Counted from the stretch's first letter, positions 31,657 through 43,639 are shown. The stretch is DNA of 64,000 bases from Amylostereum areolatum (GCA_012932865.1 SAXG01000024.1:310001-374000), one strand, 5' to 3'. Translations and numbers: made by a program. The notes: generated by a model from the letters alone, not told the origin.

Positions 31657-34600
31657 AACACCCCCCAGTCGCGTCATCTGGTGGAGGCAAAGGACTTTTG
31701 GTATCATCGTCGAATCGTTTTGCTGTATTATCATCTATGTATACCTGTGAGCAATCGTATCCCTCGTGTTTGTATCTGTCTACCGTCACCAAGAACAGGC
31801 AAACACTATTGATCACGCTCAAGGTCAAGCTGATTGGATGAGTTACCAAAAGAGAAATCGACGCAGACGCGCTGCTTGATAGCGGCGCAGAAGGAATTAT
31901 CCTGAATCGAAGCTTTGTTGAATGCAAGAAGCTTACCACAAGAAGACTAGAAAACCCGTTCCCCGTGCGTAATGTGGACGGCACCGAGAACATCATGGGC
32001 TGGGTACGCGATACAACGACCCAGCGGATCCGGATATACTCGCAAGATTCAAAGGCATAACATGAGGAAGAAGCTGAGTTCTTCATCACCGACATTGGCG
32101 ATCATGACATGATCCTTGGAACAGACTGGCTCGACGAGCACAATCCCACCATAGACTGGCAACAAGACCGTGTTGACATGCTCCGCTGCCCTCCCTCATG
32201 CACTCTGTCCAAACCTCCTGTGACAAACCTCGCAACCAAGCCACAGAAACCATCATCGGTCCAATCACAGCGTAAGGTTGAAGTAGGTAAAACCCCAAGG
32301 ACACCTCTCATTCTGGACGATCCCTTCCCAGAGCCGACATATGTCTCCTGGACCCCAGTCCCCACTTATGTCATTCCTGCGTGCAGAGTCAAAGGTGTTC
32401 GTGTTTGCACAGTCCATCGCTCCCCTCTACCTGCGCGACTCTTCACTGAAGATGATGACGAGTGGCCCACAGTATTCCGAGACTGGGAGATCAATGGACT
32501 ACGCCGCGCTGGAATCCTCCCTGAAACCAACGGTCTTAATCCAGAAGCAGTACCCATCCGCATGGGCTTCACAAAAGTGCAGGAGCTTGCAGAGCATTCG
32601 AAGGAGAACACACACCCGCAAACCTTTGAAGACCTAGTGCCCCCTCTGTACTGCAACTTCTCACCTGTATTTGACAAGAAGACCTCCAAGCGACTTCCTG
32701 ACCGACGACCATGGGATCATGCTATTGACATAAAAGATGGCTTTGAACTCAAACCGTGCAAAATCTACCCCCTCTCACCTTCCGAGCAGATCAAACTCGA
32801 CACCTTCCTCGACGACCACCTGAAGAAGGGCTATATCCGCCCATTGAAGTCGCCTCAGGCGAGTCCGTTCTTCTTTGTGAAGAAAAAGGATGGAAAGCTA
32901 TGTCCCGTACAGGACTATCGAGAATTAAACAAGGGCACTGTCAAGAATGAATACCCCTTGCCACTGATCTCTGAAATTGTCGACCGTCTCAAAGGTGCAA
33001 AGATCTTCTCAAAGATGGATGTTTGCTGGGGCTACAACAATGTCTGCATCAAGGAAGGCGACGAGTGGAAGGCTGCGTTCAAGACGAATCGCGGTCTCTT
33101 TGAACCTACGGTGATGTTTTTCGGACTTATGAACTCCCCTGCACATTTCAGGCAATGATGAACGAACTGTTCAAGGATCTCATCGACTCGGGCAAGGTCA
33201 TTATCTACATGAACGACATCTTGGTGTTCACTCGCACCATGGACGAACACCGTGCCATAGTGCAGCAGGTTCTGCAACGTTTGCAAGACAACGACCTCTT
33301 CCTCAAACCAGAGAAATGTGTCTTTGAGCAAGACTCCATTGAATACCTCGGACTCATCATCTCGCACGACAAGATCGCTATGGACCCCATCAAGGTAGCA
33401 GGTATTCAGGACTGGCTGACACCACAAATGGTCAAAGATATGCAATCCTTCCTCGGCTTTGGCAACTTCTACCGACATTTCATCAAGGACTTCTCCAAGG
33501 TTGCACGACCCCTATTTGACCCGACAAAGAAGGACTGCACATGGGACTGGTCGACGGACTGCCAAACTGTGTTTGACGCACTGAAAGCTGTGTTTACTTC
33601 CTCCCCCGTCTTGGTCATGCCTGACCCAAAGAAGCCTTACCTCGTTGAAGTCGACGCCTCGGACTTTGCTACTGGAGGTATACTCTCGCAGAAAGGCGAC
33701 AACGGTCACTGGCATCCAGTGGCGTATCTGTCCAAGGCCCTATCGGAACCGGAACGGAACTACGACATCTACGACAAGGAGCTACTTGCGATCATCCGTG
33801 CGCTCGAAGCCTGGCGCCACTACCTTGAAGGCGCCCCGGACACTGTCGAAATCTGGACAGATCACAAGAACCTGGAGCACTTCAAGACGGCACAGAAGCT
33901 GAGCCGTCAACAGGCACGTTGGGCTCTGTTCCTCACTCGATTTGACTTTTCGCTCATTCACAAACCAGGAGTATCCCATCGCCCAGACCCAATGTCTCGA
34001 CGACCTGATCACAAGCACGGCGTTGAAAATGACAACAAGGAGCACATCTTGCTCGACCCCAAGTACTTCCAGATACGTGCAACAAGGCCAGGAGCAGTAA
34101 CCTCCCTCGGCGACGTCGAACTCCGACGACGTATCCGCAACTGCAAAACCAAGGACATCGAGGTCGTTCAAGCCCAGGACACCATCTTACGAAACGGACC
34201 ATGTACGCTTGTCAAGAACCTCCAGGAATGGAACTACGAAGAAGGCCTAGTCCTGTTCAGGGGAAAGGTATATGTCCCTGCAGACGATGAGTTGCTACGC
34301 GACATTGTCAAAATGTACCATGAATCGCCCCTGGCTGGACACCCTGGTCGCTTCAAGACTTATGAACTTGTGAGTCGTGAATATTGGTGGCCTGGCATGT
34401 CTGTCTTTGTCCGCGACTTCGTAGCAGGATGCGCAACCTGCCAGTCGACGAAGACACAGAGCAGCCGACCCCACGTCGACATGATCCCGAACGAAGTACC
34501 CGATCGACCATTTGGCGTCATCTCTACCGACTTCATTGTCGAGCTCCCTGACTGCGAAGGCTATAATGCCGTCAATGTCGTGGTTGATCGCCTCACCAAG

Positions 34601-35782
34601 ATGGTGGTTACCACCCCATGCACGACAAAGATCACCAGCGACAGCACGGCCGACATTCTCTTCGATAAGGTATACCGACACTACGGCTTAGCGGACAAGA
34701 TCATCTTGGATCGTGGACCCCAATTTGCTGGACAGGTGATGCGTACACTCAATGAGAAGCTCGGGATCAAGTCTGCCCTCAGCACAGCGTATCACCCACA
34801 GACAGACGGCCAAACCGAACGCGAGAACCAGAACCTTGAGCAGTTCCTGCGAGTATTCTGCAACTACCGTCAGGATGACTGGGTGAAGTGGTTGCCCTTC
34901 TTCGAGTTTTCTCACAACTCCCGCACCCATGCAGCTACTGGAAAGGCTCCCTTTGAAGTCCTCTACGGCTTCCTCCCCAAAATGTACCCATCCGTAAACC
35001 CGTCCTCAAAAGTCCCTGCAGTTGAAGAACGCCTCCGTCGACTTGAAGAAGTCCGACAGGAGATCAAGGCCAGCCTTGCCCTTGCATCTGACTTAATGAA
35101 ACACTACAATGGTGACACAATCAGCAAATCGACACTGTTCGCCGTCGGAGACAAGGTCTGGCTCGAAGGCAAAAATCTGAAGATGATGAGGCCGAAAGCT
35201 AAGCTTGCTGCCAAACGATTTGGACCCTTCGAGATTGTTGACGTCATTAGCCCAGTGAACTACCGCCTGAAGCTGCCGAAGACGTGGAGAATCCACCCAG
35301 TCTTCCATGCTTCGCTGCTCACCGCGTACAAGGAGACAACGGCACATGGTCCAAACTATGAACAACCGCCACCTGACCTTGTTGATGATGAAGAAGAATA
35401 TGACGTGCCGACCTGCAACAAGAAAGGCATACAATACCTCGTCAAATGGGCAGGCTATCCTGACTCCGAGAATACCTGGCTCCCTCGCTCCTCGCTCTCA
35501 AAGGTCACCGACATGATCGATGCCTTCCACAAACGCCATCCAAACGCACCCCGCCCTGTGTGTTCCCTCGGCATCTCCTTTGACAATTTTCTCGCATCTA
35601 CCCTTGCAGATGACATCGCGCTCCAGGCGAAAGCGCGTCTTAAAGGGGGGGTAATGTCACGGATCGCTCCATTTCTCTCTTTGTTTGCAGACCTCATACA
35701 CGCGACACGTCACAGCACATCACATGCTTCAACGACGTCATTGCCTGGACTTCCGAGCGGGGTTCCGCATCCTTATCTATGA
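31653..35782 (+). pseudogene. pol: C Pol (PR-RT-RNase H-IN-chromodomain), inactive
   Basis: -1 frame after gag. Stops at 31839 (TGA, LIGRVT in relatives) and 32058 (TAA). Protease DSGAEG lies near 31880. A one-base deletion near 33147 (NSPA-TFQA) shifts the frame. RT reads YMND at 33206-33217 instead of YMDD, so the catalytic Asp is lost (GAC to AAC). From 33155 the frame is open for 875 codons: RNase H VEVDASDFATGG, HHCC finger (HPGRFKTYELVSREYWWP...CATCQ), integrase D (STDFI), D (LDRGPQF), E (GQTER), and a chromodomain-like end with YLVKWAGYPDSENTW. The frame has no stop before the 3' LTR and ends inside it. Confidence 0.9.
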
Positions 35783-36062
35783 CATCATTGCTCCGGACCT
35801 TCGTCCTCCGCCCCATGACTCCTTTCTTATTGTTCTCCCCGCTCGCACCACTATCGCATCGCATCGCACCATCGTCCCCACTTGTATATAAGGACAGTGT
35901 TTCTCTTCCCTTTTCCCTAGACTGTCCATCTCGTCATACAGTACTGTAGCGCACATTGCACTACCCTAGACCCCGGCACTCTCAAATCTATTGCTTCTTC
36001 TCGCTCCTCCCATCGTCGCGACTTAGGCGGTTCCATCGGTCTCATAAACTGCGTTTCTGACA
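35655..36062 (+). repeat. 3' LTR of C
   Basis: 408 bp, TGTCACGGATCGCTCC to TTTCTGACA; polypurine tract AAAGGGGGGGTAA just before. TATATAAGG at about 35885-35893. Closely related to the D and F LTRs. Confidence 0.93.
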
Positions 36063-36593
36063 CCCACGTACTTTTTGTCATCCAGTTTTTTCAGCCCTTC
36101 TACATATGCAATGTGGAGCGTATCTTCTTCTGGCTCTGACTGGAGGTGCTGCAGGTATTGCCGTTTCTCGAGAATCCATGCATCGAAGTCGTGTTCGGAA
36201 TACCCGGACGTCTTCGTGAAAGCCGTCATGTCGACGGCGTACTCTGCAAGCGCGGCGATGGCCTGTTTGTAGTTGTTGTAGACAAAGTTGCCTGTCGACG
36301 AGGTCAGTAGACGACGCGTAGACAGAGGCGGGCTTACTGAGCTCTCCGTACCGATCTTGATCCCATTGTCGGAGGTGAAGGTCTATGAACTGTTTCCAAT
36401 GGAACCGAGACGCATGTCGAATGGGCCTTGCAACTCGGTTGAGGCTGGAGAAAATCCGTTCACACGTTTCTAGATCTTCGCGGACGACGCCTTTGCGAGT
36501 GAGTGGGTGGTAGTGGAGCTGGCATAGGTGGTTGTGGGCGTATCCATAGAAAGCATTGACCAGGAGCTGTAGCCGGTGTTCGATCACGCGCGC
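36063..36593 (-). pseudogene. KDZ transposase KDZ1, C-terminal part (inverted)
   Basis: On the minus strand from 36593 the reading starts ARVIEHRLQLLVNAFYGYAHN and continues LCQLHYHPL, HASRFHWKQFIDLHLRQWD and YGELSK. An intron follows (about 36289-36335), then NFVYNNYKQAIAALAEYAVD and LHIAYVEGLKKLDDKKYVG, where the C LTR cuts in. KDZ2 has the same blocks in the same order. It continues KDZ1 precisely: the N-terminal half ends ...LNARV at the other MITE. Confidence 0.85.
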
Positions 36594-37122
36594 CAGAGCA
36601 TGACACGAGTTGCTATACCTGTGGGTACCTGTTTGGGTACCCTTCAGGCACACCCGCAGGTATCCAACCCGCGGATACAGGTACCTGTGTGCCTGATACC
36701 TATAAGGATTGAGGTATTGATTCTGAGACAACAGGTAACCTGCAAAGGTACCTGTGAGAAACCTGTGGGCCTAAAATTGATGCCTGAGCCATCATTTTTG
36801 CTCTTTTAACGAGCTTCTACCCTCCTAAACTCTACAGAATGCATCTTCCACCACTTCTATGGTCTACTATACCCTTGATAACCTATCCAACTACCATATT
36901 TGTTACCTATATGACCATTTAAAGTGACCAAGGTGGACATGAGCTGTGATACCTGTGGGTACCTGTTTGGGTACCCTCCAGGCACACCCGCGGGTTTCCA
37001 ACCCGTGGGTACAGGTACCTGCGTGCCTGATACCTGTAAGGATTGAGGTATTGATTTTGAGACCACAGGTACCTGTCAAAAAAACCCGCGGATATCCGCG
37101 GATCAACTCGTGTCATGCTCTG
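36594..37122. mobile_element. hAT-type MITE, 529 bp, second copy with swapped flanks
   Basis: The same 19-bp terminal inverted repeats as 27727-27921. The left flank ACGCGCGC (36586-36593) is the complement of GCGCGCGT; the right flank CTGTGGGC (37123-37130) is the complement of GCCCACAG. It holds two direct copies of the CAGGTACC-rich core (36594-36775 and 36945-37122) around a unique 160-bp AT-rich middle. No ORF. Confidence 0.88.
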
Positions 37123-38485
37123 CTGTGGGCGCAGGGTGTAACGTGATCCAGTATACATTTTCCTGCTTTGTGATGTGCCCCACAGTAGTGTCTCCCTTTG
37201 AAATGGTGCGTCTGCCAGACCCACGGAGTTCGATGGTGAAACCCCGTTCCTCAAGCATGCCAACCAAAATGAACCGGTGCATAGCGAGAGGGGCATGGAG
37301 GACCTTGTTCAGGGTAACCTCCGTTTGTTTCCCTTCAACAACAGAGACCGCGCGCACCGTGCCAATGCCTATATAGGTCATCTGGCCGCCATTTCCGAGT
37401 GTTATTGGACGTGAGTCCTTTAACGGTGTGTACGACTCAAAATTGCCTCGGTGCGGGGTTACATGTTGTGAACAGCCAGAATCCAACATCCAACGGGTGT
37501 GCCCAGGGGCGATATACCAGGAAACCTTCATGTCATTGGCATCTGAAGACGAAGACGCCTGCAAGGTATTTACAGTAGGTCCCCCGCCACCACCCCCTCC
37601 ACCTTTCTTCTTCGCCTCTTCCTCATCCTTCTTGCGCTTGTGACATTCAGCCCTTTTGTGGCCAGGCTTGTCGCAGTAGTAACATTTGAGGTCCTTGTTG
37701 TTTTTCTTCTGCGCAGATGACGACGATGAGGATCCCCCTCCCTTTCCTTTTCCTCCTGCCTTGGAGGACGCGAGGGTAGCGACTTTACCCTTGCGACGAG
37801 ACTCCTCCTCGATGATGCGAATGAAGATGTCTTCAGAATTCGCCTTGGTGATGTCAGGGAAGGAGTTGAGGATGACAGGAACTAACTCCTGGAAGGAGTC
37901 AGGGAGAGCCTTGAGGACGATGAAGGCGTGGAACATGTCAGATAGTCCGAGACCATTATCGCCTAGGACATTGTACTCCTCCGTCATCTTGTCGATTTGA
38001 GGACGAAGGGGCTCCGACTCGGAGAGGCGATGTTGTTGGTAGAGATCGAAGCTGGTGAATGCGGTCATGATGCCAGGTTTGGAGTAGATCCCCTCCAGGA
38101 CCTCCCAGGCGCCATAGGACAATGTGCAGTACTCTATCTTGCTGCGCACAGCAGTGACGCAAGCAAGCTTGAGAAGACCAAAGGCTGCATCATCATCGTC
38201 TTCCCAGTCTCCTCTGACTTCATTGTAGTCTTTGCCAGAGAGAGTGGAGAGTTCCAACTTGGGCGCCGATGTAATTTGGATGGTAAGTTCATCCATGGCT
38301 TCCGCATCCTTCTTCTTCTTCTCAAAGCCAGTGATCTTTGTGCTCGTCGAGGGACGAGGCTTCTGGCCATTGACGACACGCCACAGTTTCCTGCTCTGTA
38401 GCAGGTCCTGCATGTTGCGCGACCAAGATTTCCAGTTCGTTGCATCAAGTTTGACGAAGCTGGAAGGGAGCGAGTTTGAAGACAT
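37123..38485 (-). CDS. gag: Copia Gag and protease (separated from its Pol)
   Basis: From ATG 38485 (MSSNSLPSSFVKLDATNWKS) the open frame reads a UBN2-type Gag (W..W...M..LL, LKALPDSFQELV) and a lysine/serine-rich stretch. Next come the knuckle CYYCDKPGHKRAEC (about 37645-37690), a poly-Gly tract, and the protease site WMLDSGCSQHV (about 37465). It ends at the MITE (LHPAPT). Downstream integrase sequence is at 27922. The open frame is intact, so Gag could still be made, with MITE-encoded residues at its end. Confidence 0.88.
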
Positions 38486-39223
38486 GATAAGTCTTGGTGG
38501 CGATAATCTGGGTTGAGAAGCAGTCAGACCCAGATCCCCAAAGTCGCAAAGAGGCAGCAACCCTCCCCTGTGTCTGTACTCTAAACCAGAAACCCAAAGG
38601 TTCCTGCTCTGCCTCGACGTCCATGCGCGCCTATAGTACTTGTATGAACAGATATAGTATGTGATGCGCAGTTGTAACAGGTGCTCCAGGGTGGATTGAC
38701 TACCTCCCTCTGGATTAGGACACCTAAACCGGTCCGCACTTAAGGGCACCAGCCAACCGTTCACAAGCACCTATAGCGTCACGCTAGGCTCCCCTAGCGC
38801 TTGCCTAATTACCTAAGTATAGTAATTATGGACTGGCTTAGCGACAACACGAGCGTCGCCAGAGGCCCTTCCTGCCAGCTTCCTCAAGTGAGGTCACTTG
38901 GTTTCAGGGTGCTACGACACTGCACGTCCTAAGACGTCTTCAGGGGGGGTGGGAACGAAATGCCCGCACGCAACCTGGGTAAGTAAAAGACCATGCCCCT
39001 AATGGGCCAAACTGTATCGTAGCGTGCAGAGGGACGGAGGACAAGAGGACTCGCAACGGCTTCTGCCCGCTTCAGGGCTCCCTCGCCGTGCTCGCGTTAC
39101 CCCTTCAGGGTGAGGACACAATGCAAGGCCCGGGGCCAAGCAAATTGGGGAGTGAGTGGGACAAATGAATGTTATTCGCCTTTGAAGAACTTTGTACGAC
39201 TTGAGGGCTAGATAGATAGGCCA
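38486..39223 (-). other. Copia 5' leader
   Basis: About 740 bp between primer site and gag ATG. No supported coding sequence; contains repeated CTTCAGG/CCTAGCG motifs. Probably holds the packaging signal. Confidence 0.5.
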
Positions 39224-39235
39224 GGGCCCATAACC
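39224..39235 (-). other. Copia primer-binding site, internal initiator-tRNA type
   Basis: Minus-strand GGTTATGGGCCC directly follows the LTR. It resembles the complement of the anticodon stem-loop of initiator tRNA-Met, as in Drosophila copia, which is primed by a half tRNA. The assignment is from memory of that family. Confidence 0.55.
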
Positions 39236-39707
39236 TGTTGAACAGACTTATCCAAGTCAGTGAGACGCTCAGTCGAAGGGATACTTCGAGTTATATATTA
39301 TACCTTATCCAAGTCAGTGAGACGCTATAGTAAGGTATGTAAGTCAAAGAGAAATAGGTAGAAAGTATAAAGGATTGCTCACCTCAGTCGAAGGGATACT
39401 TCGAGTGAGGAGGCAGGACGGAATACGAGAGCCTTATATACCCAAACCGCTGTGCCATAAGAGCCAATCATAAAAGCTGTAAGAAAGTGGTGCCATAGTG
39501 TAGCATAATTAATCAGCGCCAAGAGTGCGCTCAGTCATCCACCACAGCTTTCATGTGAAAGCGTACAGTAAGAATCACGTGCTCCGCACAGCCTCGCACA
39601 GCCAATTCCATATTGTTCCGGTTCTTCCCAGAACCTTCCGTTCCTTTCCATCACATATTACATAATGTAGTTGAAGCTAGATATAGTCCGCATTACTATC
39701 TTCAACA
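39236..39707 (-). repeat. 5' LTR of the Copia element
   Basis: 472 bp; on the plus strand TGTTGAACAGAC to ATCTTCAACA. It matches 30995-31351 but carries about 115 extra bp near 39270-39390, with a partial duplication of the CAGTCGAAGGGATACTTCGAG and TTATCCAAGTCAGTGAGACG segments. TATA at 39431-39440. Its right edge lies inside an exon of the HMG-like gene. Confidence 0.9.
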
Positions 39708-40727
39708 GATGTCGTCTAGAATGGCCCGGCTCAGCAAAATGAACCGGCGGCTGCAAAGGAGAACTTACTGAAAGAGTCCTGTATGATTAGGCGGCAGAAC
39801 TTGACGTCCTCGTTTATGGATTTTTTGCCTCGAGAACCAGAGTCTGAGAGTCGACATCAAGGTCAGTCGGTCGTCGACAGTAGCAGAAGGTAACGCACCA
39901 TCGTCTATGCCGGAGCAGACGTATGCCTCGAACGACATGGCCATCTGGCTGGGGGTCGTGTTGTATACAAGGCGGAGCCAGCCCTTAACCCTCTCCGACA
40001 TGATGAGAGCAGGGGCCTGGTGGTGAAACAGGTTCGACTTGACCGTGATGCAGATGGCCTCGCACTGGTCGCGAAGCGTTGCGGTGCCGATCTACCGAGA
40101 GCGTCAGAGAGGGGGAAAGGCGGCAAGGACACCGATGAGAGACGTACGTCACGTTCGATGGCATTGAAGGTCGAAACAAAGTCCCTTTGAATGGCCTTAG
40201 GGTTGGAGCGCATCCCCACAACGCGCTCGCGGCGACGGGCGATGGCCTCCGCAACGAGAACATCCTTCGCCTCTTTGGTGAGGGCGTTGTAAGCTGCCGT
40301 GAGTCCCAGGCCGTCCTCGGCTAGGAGCTTGGGGACGGTGAGCTTTTTGCCCACTCGAAGGTCTGACAACCAAATGGGTGAGAGTCGAGACACAGCAGAT
40401 GAAACCGAGAAGGGTACTCACTTTTGTTTTTCTTTCTGAGCGCATCCGTTATGAACGCCGTCCACGGGGTTATCGTGTGCTCCTTCATCACGTGCCTGGT
40501 ACCCTGATGGGCCATGCCCATGACCGCACCTACGGAGCTAGAGGGTCGAGGTAAGAAAAAAGATGCAACATACAAAAGGCCAAAACATACCGCCCATGGT
40601 CCTTCGCAATAGCCTTGGCTCCTTCAGCGAACGTAGAAGAGAGTTCGGCCATAGCAGAGCCATAGCTGGTTGCGCACGCGCGGCGACAGATTTGCTGCTC
40701 ATGGGTGAGGGCTTGGCTGCGGGGCAT
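39708..40727 (-). pseudogene. HMG-box-like gene, 3' end cut by Copia
   Basis: Spliced gene from ATG 40727 (MPRSQALTHEQQICRRACAT). After an intron at about 40560-40613 it reads HTITPWTAFITDALRKKNK; after another, VPKLLAEDGLGLTAAYNALTKEAKDVLVAEAI, which has the look of an HMG-box-like helical domain. It continues CEAICITVKSNLFHHQAPA, SQMAMSFEAYVCSG, INEDVKFCRLIIQDSF and FILLSRAILDDI. There the Copia LTR begins, so the rest is lost. Genes of this kind sit beside TET/JBP and KDZ genes in mushrooms (from memory). Role inferred: chromatin-binding accessory protein. Confidence 0.5.
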
Positions 40728-40968
40728 GGAGGAAGGGTCGGCTGCTGGACGTTTGGTGACAAATACACGGGGCGGGCTGAGGTGCAATTGCTGGGGTGGG
40801 CCATTATATAAATTCTTGGGCAAATAGGTGGGATTGGTCAGCGGCTCGTTGGGCCTTGTTTGACAGGAAATTCAAAAAGAAAAGAAAGTTTTAACGTGTG
40901 GTGCAGCCGCGCCACTGTGACGGTAAGTACAGGATCTGAGACACGGCACGGCACAAGCCCTGCTAGCC

Positions 40969-42760
40969 CTACGCGCCTGAATGATGAACATGGCGCTCAG
41001 CCTCCCACCAAACCAGCTCCTCACGGTCGCGACGGAGATCCTTGAACTTAGAGAACCGAGAGAGCTGGGCTGCCCACTGGGATCCCGAACATACGTCATA
41101 CTCGGCCTTCTCTTTGGCAGACAGTGAGCTGGATGGTCAAAAGCCGTGGCCGGCCCATCGCATGATTCCCCCTGCACAGTATTGCGTGAGGGAGAACCGT
41201 TTCTCACCAGGCCGTATGTCCGTGTTTGCATGGCCGCACCCAGCAGATGGCAAGCCAATGGACAATGCGGCTGGGAACCGAATGCGAAGCATCAAGTCCC
41301 AGAGGACCAGGTCGCCGCCATAGTCAGCATCAAAGTCTCCTAAGGCTGTCACGACGCACGGAATGCCAGGGAAGTTTGCGCAGTCATTGTGCAGGAAGAA
41401 AACCGTGTCGGGCCCTAGGTTGAAAGTGCAGGCCGGGTAGTCGCTGTTGCAGAAGTTTTTTTTGAGAGACGGAATGTGCTTGTACAGTTCTTCGAGGGCG
41501 TTGACCATGTGCTTGTGAACCTTCGGAAAGTAGGACGATAGCCCAGCTAAATAAGCATGAGCGAGCATCGACCACAGGTCAAGACGGAAGGCGTGCACCT
41601 GAGCCAAAGTCGGCCACCCGCTGCGCATCCTTATCATTGAGGAGCTCGTCTGCGAGCTTGGCCTTGACGCCTTTGACACTGAGAGGGCACGGAGCCTGGA
41701 AGTTACCGTAGTAAGCACCAGTCGAGTGAACGTCGTCTACAACTCACCTTCTGGCCGCCGCCGTAGGACGTCCCGACCGAGATGGTACCGAAATCCCCCC
41801 GTCATCCCCCCTTCAGCACGTGTTCGATGCGACGGCGCCCGTCGTCAAGCTTGGAGGCGAGGCGGGCCATGGCCGTCGTATATTGATCCTTGAAGGGGAC
41901 CGTCTCGTCCTCGTGCAGGCGGCCAAGGAGGACAATGATGATACGGTCCTCATCGTCGAGGATGACGTACGAGGTGCTGAGAGGGCATGAGCGACGAGGG
42001 AGAGGGGGGGTGAAGGACGACTTACACGCCGTCCCAGGCAAAGTACTGAAACCCCATCGTGTCCAGCTCCCGCCCCGTCCAACGCCGCTTCGTGAGGTCT
42101 GTGAGAGGCCGCGCGACGTATGCGCCCTTTGTGATGCGATACCTGACCGCGTCGAAGCCCAACGCGCGGATCGCCTGCGTGGCAGTGTTCCGCTCTGACA
42201 GGTTTGCGCGGTACTTCACCCGGGGGGGAAGAAACCCGGCCGACTCCTGCTGCCGTTGCCGCCTACATCTGCACGCTGAGCCTGCCTGGCTGCTTGCCTT
42301 CTGCGCGGTGTCTCGCTTCCGCTGGGTCGACAGCTTCTTGCTTTGCCTGACGGGCCTGGGCGCGGTGTGAGGGGCGGAGCGGTGTGGCGTAGGCAGGGCG
42401 CGGTGGGCGGGGGTAAGGCCTCTCGAACATGCCGCAACATCGTCGGAGGGCCGGGGGCTGCAGCTGTCGTCTGAGACATCGTATTCGTCGCCCTCCGGCG
42501 CGGAGGCGGCGAGGGATTCGCTGGAAGAGGCCGGCAAGAGCGTGAGAGGCGAGACGGACCCGACGGAGTTGACCTCGTCCAGGTCGTGGCCTTGAAGCTC
42601 CGCCTCCTCTCGCAGACCGGCGACGCGACCCTCCCTGGCCACGGCCTTGCGAAGGAGCGCCCCGAACCTTAAGTTCGTCTTGAAGGGCAGCGCGCACGCG
42701 ATCGCGGCGTAGACGCAACCGGATCGTGTGAGGCGGTGCGTTGAGTCCTGCAGGGGAGAG
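40969..42760 (-). pseudogene. TET/JBP-like 2-oxoglutarate/Fe(II) dioxygenase, two nonsense codons
   Basis: A family that oxidises 5-methylcytosine in DNA. The N-terminal part (42640-42300) is low-complexity and basic. Then RRWTGRELDTMGFQYFAWDG leads, across introns, to FGTISVGTSYGGGQK and to the double-stranded beta-helix. There LGPDTVFFLHNDCANFPG holds the HxD iron ligands (about 41400), followed by ALGDFDADYGGDLVLWDL and CGHANTDIRPGEKRFSLTQY with the distal His and the Arg for 2-oxoglutarate (about 41200). The C-terminus is FSKFKDLRRDREELV, TAG at 40969. TGA codons at 41802 and 41137 interrupt it; both could be CGA to TGA. The 5' exons upstream of 42760 are unclear. Confidence 0.75.
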
Positions 42761-43639
42761 CGTCAGTATGGCGGTGGTGGATCAGCGAGACAATCTGAGA
42801 GGAGGGCGAGAGGTGCGAGAGGGATGGCGGGAGATGCAGCCTGCGCGTGTTCCAGGGCCCGGCCACGTTGGGCGGCATGCGGCATGCGGCCGGCCGCATT
42901 CAACGACGCGCCGGGACGCGTCGCGTCAGACAAGGCGCGTCGGCGCGTCGCGTTCATCGACGCGGGGCATGTGCTAGTGCGTCGGACAACGCATGGGCTT
43001 CCTAGGCCCTCGCCCTCTACAGTGCCTATGCGAGACTCATCCGAGGACGAGGGCCAGTATTTCCCAAGCGCCGTTCGACACGCTCGCACAACCCACGGCG
43101 CGACTTGGCGGCGGGAAGAAACACAGAGACAAATAGGACGTGCTTACCAGCGTTGCATGGGGGCCTGGATGGCCTGGACGGGCCATGGGCGACGTGAAAA
43201 AATGTGCGTAGAGGCGTGCAAAGGGGCTGGGGAACGCGCGGGGCGGGCGAAGGAGAAAGTTCAATACTTATGGGTCCCTGTTTGACAGGGCTACAGCTTC
43301 ACACACTCGTTAACGGCAGCGGGGATCACACGTGGATCTCCAGTCGAATGCGCCGGGGGAGCGCCCGCATTCAATGAGAGACGGAGCCATTTTAGTTGTC
43401 TACAGGAAGGCATGCATACTCGGTGTAGAATATCGTACGACGGGATATGTACACAGCGGATATAAAATAAACAGCATACAGGACGTGTAGGCATGGCAGG
43501 TACAGTTGACGTGTTGGCGAGTTAGGGAGTCGGAGGAGGGACCTACTAGCGACGGCAGTCAGCGGCGCGGATCGTCTCGGTGAAGAATAGCAGCGAGGCA
43601 TACTAAGGAGGGGGAAGCACTGAACAGGCCAGGAAACCT
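42761..43639. other. Region upstream of the TET/JBP-like gene
   Basis: GC-rich, with open but low-complexity frames on both strands. Minus-strand KYWPSSSDESRIGTVEGEG (about 43010-43060) might be a 5' exon of the dioxygenase gene. No firm gene call. Confidence 0.35.

Larger units (their letters stand above)
31352..36062 (+). mobile_element. Ty3/gypsy element C, 5' truncated
   Basis: The end of gag, pol and 3' LTR remain. The left edge is fused to the Copia LTR inside gag; the 5' LTR is missing. The right edge is inside the KDZ1 C-terminal exon. Same lineage as B, D and F. Confidence 0.88.
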
